From: an uncultured Prevotella sp.
Lineage (GTDB): Bacteria > Bacteroidota > Bacteroidia > Bacteroidales > Bacteroidaceae
Length of the DNA: 6,203 nucleotides
Direction of reading: 5' to 3'
NCBI GenBank assembly: GCA_900544825.1
Contig: UQWP01000109.1
Span: 1-6,203 of the forward strand
Below the pieces are notes generated by a model. That model searched no databases. It saw nothing but the letters and a program-made list of their open reading frames with translations, and had not been told where the DNA came from. The translations under genes were made by a program, and so were the position numbers. This document shows positions 1 through 6,175 of this stretch, in pieces; position 1 is the first letter of the stretch; every line of letters starts with the position of its first letter.

Positions 1-1
1 A

Positions 2-58
2 GACCTCAGAACCGGTATCGTTCTGAAATCTGGGGCAAATGTACGGCGATATTTTTAG
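2..58 (+). CDS. Possible 3' end of a plus-strand gene, product unknown
   Basis: Only the last 18 codons would be in the window, reading DLRTGIVLKSGANVRRYF followed by TAG at 56-58. A second frame is also open from base 1 to a TAA at 61-63 (RPQNRYRSEIWGK...), so the frame is not certain. The first reading looks more protein-like, which is a judgement by eye. The main support is context: a strong plus-strand terminator begins seven bases after the TAG, as expected at the end of a plus-strand gene converging on the minus-strand gene at 108-614. No family can be named from so short a tail. Confidence 0.35.
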   Translation, partial: DLRTGIVLKSGANVRRYF

Positions 59-64
59 ATTAAA

Positions 65-109
65 CGGGTACTACCAGGGGCGGTCGTCCCCGGTAGTACC
101 CGCTTTTTT
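65..109 (+). terminator. Intrinsic terminator between convergent genes
   Basis: Bases 65-75 (CGGGTACTACC) pair perfectly with 92-102. After a single bulged A at 76, GGGG at 77-80 pairs with CCCC at 88-91, leaving a 7-base loop (81-87). Six Ts follow at 104-109. The GC-rich stem and T-run make a classic rho-independent terminator for plus-strand transcription. Read on the minus strand, the hairpin is followed only by TTTAATCT, so it might also stop the 108-614 gene, but less strongly. The T-run overlaps the stop codon (108-110) of that minus-strand gene. Confidence 0.85.
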
Positions 110-614
110 AACGTTTGTTTATATAATTGTGGATCAATTTCTCAAAAGATAAGGTCTTTTTTTGGTTCAAGGCATCATTATACTTGTTTCTCAGCAATTT
201 TGGCTTTACATTCCAGAATCTGCCAAATAGTACCCACATATTGGTAATTCTCAGTTCTTCGGCTATACGGTGTGCCAAATATCCCTTCTGGTATCCCGTA
301 AGATTATTGGGCTGATAATTCTTATCCAACACCTTTATGCTTACCAGTCCATCAAGAATAGCCTTAGCCTTTCTGCTTTTCAGCTCTTCTGGCAGCTCTG
401 TAGTATGAGAAGCTCCAACATATCCCGCCACGGGAGGAGCTTCATCCGCTTCATCAACCTCCTCCTGTTCAAAATCTGCCTCATCTACAGAATCCGAAAC
501 AGAAGAATGGCGTTGATAGGAATTCAGATACTCGGAGAAATTCTCTACGTCCATATTCTCAATCTTCACGAATCTGGACTGATCATAGAAATTGAAGTTA
601 TTGGTTATTTCCAT
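108..614 (-). CDS. Hypothetical protein with acidic linker, 168 aa
   Basis: I do not recognise this family. The ATG at 614 is chosen because AAGGAGGG (626-619) lies 4 nt upstream. A longer version from GTG at 650 would add 12 residues but would place this Shine-Dalgarno sequence inside the gene. The N-terminal region (residues 1-40) carries the motif NFNFYDQSRFVKI (6-18). Residues 41-58 are highly acidic, with 11 of 18 Asp or Glu and VDEAD occurring twice (43-47, 53-57). The C-terminal half (about 76-168) is basic, probably helical and rich in aromatic residues. No signal peptide or membrane segment is visible. An acidic linker joining a short N-terminal motif to a basic, perhaps nucleic-acid-binding, C-terminal domain is an inference from composition. 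The gene overlaps the 53-codon gene upstream by 17 nt, so the two are probably translationally coupled. Confidence 0.75.
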   Translation of the reverse strand: MEITNNFNFYDQSRFVKIENMDVENFSEYLNSYQRHSSVSDSVDEADFEQEEVDEADEAPPVAGYVGASHTTELPEELKSRKAKAILDGLVSIKVLDKNYQPNNLTGYQKGYLAHRIAEELRITNMWVLFGRFWNVKPKLLRNKYNDALNQKKTLSFEKLIHNYINKR

Positions 615-759
615 ACATCCCTCCTTTCTTGAATTTATCAGATTTGCCACATTGAAGTTGCACGAACAAGCTCTTGTCGTACAAGTTCACGTTAACTACT
701 ACGACGATTAATCTCATCTGAGCGAGCTTAACCAGCGATTTATACAAAAATTTAGCCAT
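598..759 (-). CDS. Small hypothetical protein, 53 aa, overlapping the next gene
   Basis: ATG at 759-757 is preceded by AGAAAGGG (773-766) with a 6-nt spacer, a good ribosome binding site. The frame stays open for 53 codons to TAA at 600-598. The product begins MAKFLYKSLVKLAQMRLIVV: a basic N-terminus, then a short hydrophobic stretch (residues 17-26) rich in valine, then NVNLYDKSLFVQL (23-35) and a lysine/glycine-rich tail. The gene ends 17 nt inside the 168-residue gene, and its last codons run over that gene's Shine-Dalgarno sequence, an arrangement that suits translational coupling. Residues 23-35 resemble residues 6-18 of the downstream protein. No family is recognised. It could be a small structured or membrane-associated protein, or a leader peptide whose translation controls the next gene. 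The main doubt is its size. Confidence 0.55.
   Translation of the reverse strand: MAKFLYKSLVKLAQMRLIVVVVNVNLYDKSLFVQLQCGKSDKFKKGGMYGNNQ
619..626 (-). promoter_or_regulatory. Shine-Dalgarno of the 168-aa gene
   Basis: AAGGAGGG lies 4 nt before the ATG at 614 and decides that start over the upstream GTG at 650. It lies inside the 53-codon gene, so ribosomes finishing that gene would pass directly over it. Confidence 0.75.
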
Positions 760-970
760 AATAATCCCTTTCTTAATCTTTATTTTTGAAGGATTGACTA
801 AAAACTACCATTTACTAGTTAGAGAGGGCAGCCCCCATGATTTTCACGAGGTGAGGCAGCTATCAAGGTGTTGTTGACTAGACCAGCAATACCCTAGTGG
901 TTCATGTAATTTCTTTCATTTCTTTCGAGGTTTTTAAAAGTTTGTAATTGTTTATTATTGTTTACTATTA
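760..970 (-). other. Gene-free leader region with local hairpins
   Basis: This 211-nt stretch separates the helix-turn-helix gene from the 53-codon gene and contains no convincing open frame. On the minus strand CCTCGTGA (851-844) pairs with TCATGGGG (840-833) around a 3-base loop, using two G-T pairs. ACTAG and CTAGT (895-891 and 878-874) could form a second short stem, and GCTGCC occurs twice as a direct repeat flanking the first hairpin. The part next to the upstream gene is AT-rich, with a perfect 9-bp tandem duplication (ATTTCTTTC at 909-917 and 918-926 on the plus strand) and three imperfect 10-bp units at 941-970. I found no good match to the Bacteroides promoter consensus here. It may be a structured 5' leader of the two small genes or an intergenic spacer. 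Confidence 0.4.
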
Positions 971-1405
971 TTACTCCGCCTTGTTCACAAACTGGCGGAG
1001 ATCTACTTTCTTTTTTATCAAATCTTCCACCACTTCAGCTCCTGCGCCATAGATTTTCTCATATTCTCTTTGCAGTTGATTGATGCGGCCAAGTCTTTTG
1101 GCTCTATCTTTAATATGATTTTTAGATTTGTAGTTCTCTACAGCCTCATATTCTTCATGCAGATAGTGACCTATTATATAGCAGAATTTTACAATGGTTT
1201 CAATCTTTATTTTAGAATTGAATTCCAGGAAATGTCGAATCGTATCATAAGCGACATGGAATTCCTTCACGATTGATTTCCGAGGAGAAATATCCTCACC
1301 AATCATGATACCGAGAAGAGTTCCAACCCTCTCGATATATGATAATCTCATCAACCTTACAGCCGGAGATTCTGAATTTTCTATTTCTTTTGTCTCTTCA
1401 ACCAT
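971..1405 (-). CDS. Putative helix-turn-helix regulator, 144 aa
   Basis: The start is taken as ATG at 1405. A TTG start at 1438 would add 11 residues but would begin within the presumed promoter. The protein is all-helical in appearance. Residues 45-79 (IVKEFHVAYDTIRHFLEFNS, then KIKIETIVKFCYIIG) follow the spacing of XRE-type DNA-binding domains, in which a recognition helix with T-I-x-x-F-L is followed by a turn and a helix of the type 'ETIVKFCYIIG'. The match is by pattern only and is weaker than in typical members. The C-terminal third (about 90-144) is basic and probably helical (AKRLGRINQLQREYEKIY), which could mediate dimerisation. No toxin, nuclease or enzymatic motif is visible. The gene follows the terminator of the restriction operon and has a dyad and a candidate promoter just upstream, so an autoregulating DNA-binding protein is the leading inference. 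It could also be an unrelated helical protein. Confidence 0.65.
   Translation of the reverse strand: MVEETKEIENSESPAVRLMRLSYIERVGTLLGIMIGEDISPRKSIVKEFHVAYDTIRHFLEFNSKIKIETIVKFCYIIGHYLHEEYEAVENYKSKNHIKDRAKRLGRINQLQREYEKIYGAGAEVVEDLIKKKVDLRQFVNKAE
974..1000 (-). repeat. Inverted repeat at the end of the HTH gene
   Basis: CTCCGCC (974-980) and GGCGGAG (994-1000) are a perfect 7-bp inverted repeat around a 13-base loop. It lies within the last codons of the 144-residue gene, and the TAA stop follows directly. No T-run follows on the minus strand (TAATAATAGTAAAC), so it is not a typical terminator. It may protect the 3' end of the message or be incidental coding sequence. Confidence 0.35.
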
Positions 1406-1426
1406 TGCTATTTTTATTTTTTCGTG

Positions 1427-1457
1427 TAAAATTAGCAATAATCGGCGGCATCTCCAA
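1427..1457 (-). promoter_or_regulatory. Candidate Bacteroidota promoter of the HTH gene
   Basis: On the minus strand TTGG (1457-1454) is followed after exactly 19 nt by TAATTTTA (1434-1427). This resembles the Bacteroides pattern of a TTTG-like -33 element, 19-20 nt, and a TAnnTTTG -7 element; the -33 box and the last base of the -7 box are imperfect. Transcription would start near 1420, giving a short leader before the ATG at 1405. A promoter is needed somewhere here because a terminator at 1526-1568 separates this gene from the restriction operon. Confidence 0.35.
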
Positions 1458-1460
1458 GCC

Positions 1461-1486
1461 TTTTACGTCTCTATAGGGACGTAAAA
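1461..1486. promoter_or_regulatory. Long dyad, candidate operator
   Basis: TTTTACGTCTC (1461-1471) and GGGACGTAAAA (1476-1486) form an 11-position inverted repeat around TATA. The outer nine pairs are perfect, the tenth is T-G, and the last is C-G. It lies 3 bp upstream of the candidate -33 element of the helix-turn-helix gene and 56 bp before its ATG. No T-run follows it on the minus strand, so it is not a terminator of the restriction operon. The position and symmetry fit a binding site for a dimeric regulator, possibly the adjacent protein; that link is inferred. Confidence 0.5.
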
Positions 1487-1525
1487 AGAGTGCGTATTTT
1501 TTTCTGATTGCCAAAAATATATATG

Positions 1526-1568
1526 AAAAAGAGAGAAAGTGAGCATTTTTAGCGCTACACTTCCTCTC
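1526..1568 (-). terminator. Intrinsic terminator of the restriction operon
   Basis: On the minus strand GAGAGGAAGTG (1568-1558) pairs with CACTTTCTCTC (1541-1531), ten Watson-Crick pairs and one G-T. A small AGC/GCT inner stem lies in the loop, and TTTTT (1530-1526) follows immediately. It begins 8 bp after the stop codon of the coiled-coil gene, so it closes the mod-res-coiled-coil unit and makes the helix-turn-helix gene a separate transcript. Confidence 0.8.
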
Positions 1569-1576
1569 CTCGACTT

Positions 1577-1909
1577 TTATGGATGGGTAGGCAATTCTAT
1601 TACCATTTCCACAGCTCTCGTGAACGACATGAGAGGTGGAATTTTCACTCCAGCGCTTCTCAGATAGTTCACCAGTTTCTTCTTGCCCCAGTTGATTCTG
1701 GAATCTCTTTCACGATAGAGTTCCCTGAGCTGTTTGACATTGGAAGGCAGAGAATCCAGCTTTTTTTTCAGCTCGGCAGGATCTCCATACCGGGTCATTT
1801 CCTCTATTCGAGCTTTCAAGGCCTTGTTCTCCTCCACCAGCTGGTCGTAATGGCGGAGCAAGACTTTTACCTGCTGCTCGTAAGGCAGGTCTTTGTTCAT
1901 CTTATACAT
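1577..1909 (-). CDS. Coiled-coil hypothetical protein following res, 110 aa
   Basis: The ATG at 1909 lies 8 nt after the TAG of res, so the gene is very likely the third cistron of the restriction operon. A second ATG three codons in (1900) is an equally possible start. Residues 11-40 have the charge and leucine pattern of a coiled coil (EQQVKVLLRHYDQLVEENKA onward). A Gly-Asp-Pro break at 42-44 follows, then another charged helical stretch (residues 45-75) and a basic C-terminus (NWGKKKLVNYLRSAGVKI). No catalytic motif, signal peptide or membrane segment is visible, and I cannot assign a family. Its position suggests an accessory or structural partner of the restriction complex, or a small defence-associated protein, but nothing in the sequence proves this. 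A terminator follows 8 bp after its stop. Confidence 0.75.
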   Translation of the reverse strand: MYKMNKDLPYEQQVKVLLRHYDQLVEENKALKARIEEMTRYGDPAELKKKLDSLPSNVKQLRELYRERDSRINWGKKKLVNYLRSAGVKIPPLMSFTRAVEMVIELPTHP

Positions 1910-1917
1910 AAGCGAAA

Positions 1918-4900
1918 CTATTTCGTCACAGCATTATACAATGCCTGATAATCCGTGACAACGTCATAAATGTAACCATTCTCGCTGATGGCTGCAAAAT
2001 GCTTGCGGGCACACGCTATCTTGCTTCCCTCGATGCCACGTAGATGTGAACCCTGTAGATCATTACCCTTGGTTTCTGCCACAAAATAAACATGCTTCAC
2101 GCTGCCTTCACGGAATGCCACAGCCCAGTCGGGATTGTATTTGCCCATAGGCGTGTTGATGTAGAAACCACGAGGCAGTTTGGTATAAACCACCACGTCA
2201 TCTTGACGCTCCAGAGACTCGGCAAAGTTCTTCTCTACACCCATGCTGTCGAGCACTACCAGATCGTAGAGCGATTTCTTTGACTCAATGGCATTGATGC
2301 CCAACTTGCCTCGCAGAGCATCCACCGTAAAGATGTCGGTAGAGAACTCATCATTCAGTTTCTCATACTTGATGCACTGGATAACAGCAAGAGCCTTGCA
2401 GTCGTTGATAATCAGACCGGTTTTGATGATGAATTCCTCAGGATTCATCTTGAACATACTGAATGTTTCCGGCTTGATACCCTTCAGGATTTCCACGATG
2501 GTCTTTCGTGTCAACCCCGTAGCAGTTACCAGCTGACCTATCAGGTCGTATGTCACTTCCTTGCCCACAGCTTCCGTTACATGGATGGTTCGGACATCAC
2601 CCTGACTCATTGCCACGCCAGCTTCAAGCGACTCCTTATCTCTGATTTCATCCATCGAACCGCCTTCTACCACGATGCGGATTTCCGTAACTCTCAGCTT
2701 TTCATCAAGTTCTTCGATGGCTTTTTTCACAAGATTAGAAGTTTCAAAGCTTACCTGATAGTAGGTACGGCGGTTGATGCGCTTCCAGAGATTCTGAAAC
2801 TCCTTCTTAGCAAAATTGTCCTTCTGCAACTTGGCAAGTTTAGGCTTTCTACCATTCTCCGGTCTTACTGCCGCAGGATCAAAGACGGTATCAAGGGCTG
2901 CTATAATGCCATCCCTCCATTCATTAGCCTTACCAAAGTCGAGACTGTCATTGCGCTTATCCTCAAAATACTGAGCAGTCAAAGCACCATTATCATCCAC
3001 ATAATCTTTGCGGATAAGGGCATTATAGATAGCTCTTGCCTGATCAACGCCAAACTTGCCATTGGTTCCATCTGCCATCGTATAAGACCTGCCCTCGAAA
3101 AGGTTGGCTGTGATAACGACAGGTCGGTCGGAACATGCTTCAGCCATTTCCGTCTGCAGTTTCTTGGCAAAATCATCATAGCTCTCGCTGGCTATCACGG
3201 TGAGGATGTTGGTATCAAACACATGGTCGCCCAATACATCCGCATCCTGGCGTTCACCCTTCTGATTCACGCAAAGACGCATTCCTCGTCCCACTTCCTG
3301 GCGCTTCTTGGTCTCATTGTCCGAGTTCTTCAAGGTGCAGATCTGGAACACGTTAGGGTTGTCCCAACCTTCCTTCAAGGCGGAGTGCGAGAAGATGAAG
3401 CGCACTGGCTCGCTGAGCGAAAGCAGACGCTCCTTATCCTTCATAATCAGGTCGAAGGCACGCTCTTCATTCTCTCCCTGCCTTTTTTCCCTCGATTCAA
3501 CCGCCTTGCCCTTATTATCCATGGAGAAGTAGCCCTGATGCACCTTGGATGCCGCATTGCGAGGATCTGAAAGGTAGCGCAGATAGGCTTCATCCGTAAA
3601 CGATGGCAGCTTTTCTGAAAGCACTCGGGTATATTCTTCCTCAAACATCTTGGCAAACTTACCCTTGCTTTCCTCGCCTTCATAGAGGCGGTAGCTATCC
3701 ACATGGTCGATGAAGAACAGACTGAGCACCTTGATATGCTGACTGAACAACTGGCGCTCACGCTCCAGATGGGTGCGGATGGTTTCTCTTATCTGTATGC
3801 GACGGATATAGTCTTCGTTCACACTACCCACGGCATCGCCTTCATGCAGAGTCAAACCGTTGAGGAAGCGGACGATTCCCTGCCTTCCATCAATGCGTTC
3901 TACGATGAAGTTGTTATCATACTCGGCAAGTCCCCCACTCTGCTCCTTCAGGTTGAAGCGCTCATCCACGAGTTTGCTTACCTGTTTCGTTCCGGTCTGC
4001 GTCTTGATATCAAAGCTGATGCGAGCCTGCGGATTGCCCTTGCCGATGACGATTTCCTCCAGATAGACGTAGCCGTTGGTAGCGGTACTGCCTACCTGTC
4101 TGATACCTTTCACCTCAATCTTCTTCACCAGTTTCTGGTTGTAGGCATCGATGGCATCCAGCTTATACACCATATTATATATATCACCCTTGCGGTGGGT
4201 GGCGCTATACAGAAGGGTAAAGAGCGGCTTGAACATGGCAATACCCTTACGGGTCTTGTTCTTCTTGTCCACACCCAGCACCGACTGAGGTTCGTCGATA
4301 ATCATGATGGGATGGGTCTGCGCCAGCACGTCGATAGGACGACGGGAGCCGAACTCATCACGGCGTTCGAAGATGATGCGGGCTGCCTTATCGGCTTTCC
4401 TTAACTTGCCTTTCTCCATCTTATCGGTTGACTTCTCCTCATCCATGGATGCGTTGAATGCCTGAGTATTGATAATCATTACGTGCATGCCGGCATCGCT
4501 GGCAAAGGCATCTATCTTGCTGAGCTGCTTGGAGTTATACATAAAGTATTGCATGCGCTTGCCATATTCCTGGGCAAAATGCTCCTGCATGCTCTCAAAG
4601 CTCTTCAATACACCTTCTCGGATGGCGATGCTTGGCACTACCACCACAAACTTGGTCCAGCCATAGCGGGCATTCAGCTCGTACATGGTCTTGATGTATG
4701 TATAGGTTTTACCCGTACCCGTCTCCATTTCAATGGTGAGGGCGGTACCTACGCCTTGCAGCTGCTGCAGCTGTTCAACAGGTTTCAGACCCTGTTCTGT
4801 CTGTATGGCTCTTACATTCTCGCAGACGGCTTCCGGGGCGAGGATGACGTTCTTGTTACCAAAGCCTTTTACTACAAAGAGGTCTTGATTTACTCCCTGG

Positions 4901-5010
4901 TCCACGATATGGTCGCTCTGTCCGTCGCTTTTGGGCTGACCAGTAAAGGCATTAGCCACAGCCAGCGCCGCTTCGGTTTGGAAGCGTTGATGTTTATATC
5001 TGAGTTTCAT
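1918..5010 (-). CDS. res: Type III restriction enzyme, Res subunit
   Basis: Res is the ATP-dependent translocase and endonuclease of type III restriction systems. In characterised members it acts only in complex with Mod and cuts beside unmethylated recognition sites. The 1030 residues are within the usual length of the family, so the gene appears complete. The SF2 helicase core is clear: METGTGKT (Walker A, 95-102), IIDEPQ (Walker B, 237-242), SATH (motif III, 269-272), SALKEGWDNPNV (motif V, 543-554) and QEVGRGMRL (motif VI, 571-579). The C-terminal nuclease has P960-D961 and E979-T-K981, the PD-ExK triad with its typical NPDW and VAETKG surroundings. The N-terminus (KHQRFQTEAALAVANAFTGQ) matches the usual Q-motif-like start, supporting ATG at 5010. 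The gene begins 4 nt after the mod stop and has no clear Shine-Dalgarno sequence, so translation is probably coupled to mod. All catalytic residues that can be recognised are present. Confidence 0.97.
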   Translation of the reverse strand: MKLRYKHQRFQTEAALAVANAFTGQPKSDGQSDHIVDQGVNQDLFVVKGFGNKNVILAPEAVCENVRAIQTEQGLKPVEQLQQLQGVGTALTIEMETGTGKTYTYIKTMYELNARYGWTKFVVVVPSIAIREGVLKSFESMQEHFAQEYGKRMQYFMYNSKQLSKIDAFASDAGMHVMIINTQAFNASMDEEKSTDKMEKGKLRKADKAARIIFERRDEFGSRRPIDVLAQTHPIMIIDEPQSVLGVDKKNKTRKGIAMFKPLFTLLYSATHRKGDIYNMVYKLDAIDAYNQKLVKKIEVKGIRQVGSTATNGYVYLEEIVIGKGNPQARISFDIKTQTGTKQVSKLVDERFNLKEQSGGLAEYDNNFIVERIDGRQGIVRFLNGLTLHEGDAVGSVNEDYIRRIQIRETIRTHLERERQLFSQHIKVLSLFFIDHVDSYRLYEGEESKGKFAKMFEEEYTRVLSEKLPSFTDEAYLRYLSDPRNAASKVHQGYFSMDNKGKAVESREKRQGENEERAFDLIMKDKERLLSLSEPVRFIFSHSALKEGWDNPNVFQICTLKNSDNETKKRQEVGRGMRLCVNQKGERQDADVLGDHVFDTNILTVIASESYDDFAKKLQTEMAEACSDRPVVITANLFEGRSYTMADGTNGKFGVDQARAIYNALIRKDYVDDNGALTAQYFEDKRNDSLDFGKANEWRDGIIAALDTVFDPAAVRPENGRKPKLAKLQKDNFAKKEFQNLWKRINRRTYYQVSFETSNLVKKAIEELDEKLRVTEIRIVVEGGSMDEIRDKESLEAGVAMSQGDVRTIHVTEAVGKEVTYDLIGQLVTATGLTRKTIVEILKGIKPETFSMFKMNPEEFIIKTGLIINDCKALAVIQCIKYEKLNDEFSTDIFTVDALRGKLGINAIESKKSLYDLVVLDSMGVEKNFAESLERQDDVVVYTKLPRGFYINTPMGKYNPDWAVAFREGSVKHVYFVAETKGNDLQGSHLRGIEGSKIACARKHFAAISENGYIYDVVTDYQALYNAVTK

Positions 5011-5014
5011 AGGC

Positions 5015-6175
5015 TTAAATCACTCTAATATTCTTCACTACTTCCTGGTCGCTCCAATCCAGCTTCTGCTTGAAGGTTTCGTAGATATTAATCTTGTCGG
5101 CATCCTGGGCAAAGCAGCTGTCACGGAAAATGACACGCAAAGGCATCTTGTCTGCCATGGCTTTTACTACGTCTTCTGATACGTTCTCGGCAAAGCAAGC
5201 CACGAGGTCACCATCGTTCACGGTATAGATGGTCTTGCCATCCACCACTTCCTGGGTCATAGGCAGAGAGAGCTGAACGCCCCAGTCGAGCATGCATCCA
5301 AAGAGCAGGTCGAGGTCGTTTCGGTCGGTCTTGATATTGTTCAGGAACAGATCGAGCTGGTCTTGCTTGAATTCCTTTGGAGAACGGCTTACATCCTCGT
5401 AATTGCCTTCGTCGAGACGGAAGACACGGAAACCCAAATCTTTTTTAAATTCAGGTGTTTCTTTATTTATTCTATCAATAGTCTTTAATAAACGATACTT
5501 AGCCAACTCTGTTAATTTATGAGGTTTGCCAATACTATCCAACAATGAAATGCCATTGAGTATAATCTCCTTAGTAACAGAATCAGCACTCTTAAGCATT
5601 TCATCAAGATCTTCAGGCAATTGAACCAAGATATATCTTAAATCTGTATTTTTTTCCGAATTATATCTCCATACAGCATCTGCAGTAGTACCAGAACCCG
5701 AGAAAAAGTCCATTACAATATCATCATCCTTACAAACAAAATTAGTCAAGTACTTAACCAATGATACAGGCTTTGGATAAGAAAATACATTTTTACCATC
5801 CATTAAAGACGTAAGATAAGATGAGGCGGTTTCATTTGTGCCAACACCAACACTTGGCTTATCTATTAATGGAGATATTATTTTTTCCTTTATGAAATTG
5901 GTTGGACGCTTATACCCTTCACCCTCTCGAATAAAACGAACAGAAAGGTTATCGGTTTTAATAATAAAAGACGTTCCTTTCAAAACTTCTTCATCAAAGA
6001 AAGATTGTGTCCACTTAAATTCGCCTTCAAGACGAAAATCAGACGTTGCTCTACCATCTTTGATTTCAATACGATCCAACAAACTTACTCTATCCTTGCA
6101 ATAAGGTTCATAAATGCCATCAGGGAAAGCCTTTGTTTTAAAAATAACTAGGGTGTCCAGTTCTATGTTCCAATA
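5015..6175 (-). CDS. mod: Type III methyltransferase Mod, C-terminal part only
   Basis: Mod methylates adenine in the recognition site and gives the type III complex its specificity. The visible frame runs from just after an in-frame TAA (6176-6178) to TAA at 5015, giving up to 386 residues against roughly 600-680 in the family. Counting from TTG at 6082, FSYPKPVSLVKYL (100-112) and DIVMDFFSGSGTT (121-133, motif I, AdoMet binding) are present, followed by the usual C-terminal domain ending KNIRVI. In this beta-class arrangement the catalytic DPPY motif and part of the target-recognition region should lie upstream, and they are absent. Mod-like sequence continues upstream of the TTG (KAFPDGIYEPYCKDRVS), so TTG 6082 is not a true start. 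The gene is either broken here by an insertion, rearrangement or frameshift, or expressed as a non-catalytic fragment. The next gene, res, follows after 4 nt. Confidence 0.85.
   Translation of the reverse strand, partial: YWNIELDTLVIFKTKAFPDGIYEPYCKDRVSLLDRIEIKDGRATSDFRLEGEFKWTQSFFDEEVLKGTSFIIKTDNLSVRFIREGEGYKRPTNFIKEKIISPLIDKPSVGVGTNETASSYLTSLMDGKNVFSYPKPVSLVKYLTNFVCKDDDIVMDFFSGSGTTADAVWRYNSEKNTDLRYILVQLPEDLDEMLKSADSVTKEIILNGISLLDSIGKPHKLTELAKYRLLKTIDRINKETPEFKKDLGFRVFRLDEGNYEDVSRSPKEFKQDQLDLFLNNIKTDRNDLDLLFGCMLDWGVQLSLPMTQEVVDGKTIYTVNDGDLVACFAENVSEDVVKAMADKMPLRVIFRDSCFAQDADKINIYETFKQKLDWSDQEVVKNIRVI

Noticed and set aside
615..650. GTG start at 650 for the 168-residue gene
   Set aside because: The Shine-Dalgarno sequence at 626-619 points to the ATG at 614, and no ribosome site precedes the GTG.
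1406..1438. TTG start at 1438 for the HTH gene
   Set aside because: It would start within the candidate promoter, and the extra 11 residues contribute nothing recognisable; ATG 1405 is preferred.
1461..1486. Dyad as a terminator
   Set aside because: On the minus strand GGCTTGG follows rather than a T-run, and a better terminator already lies at 1526-1568.
2581..3570. Plus-strand open frame of 329 codons
   Set aside because: It lies wholly antisense to the helicase and C-terminal region of res, whose motifs are intact, and its product resembles no protein family.
3703..5028. Plus-strand open frames of 233 and 181 codons (3703-4404, 4483-5028)
   Set aside because: Both are antisense to conserved parts of res, including the Walker motifs, and are explained by the codon bias of that gene.
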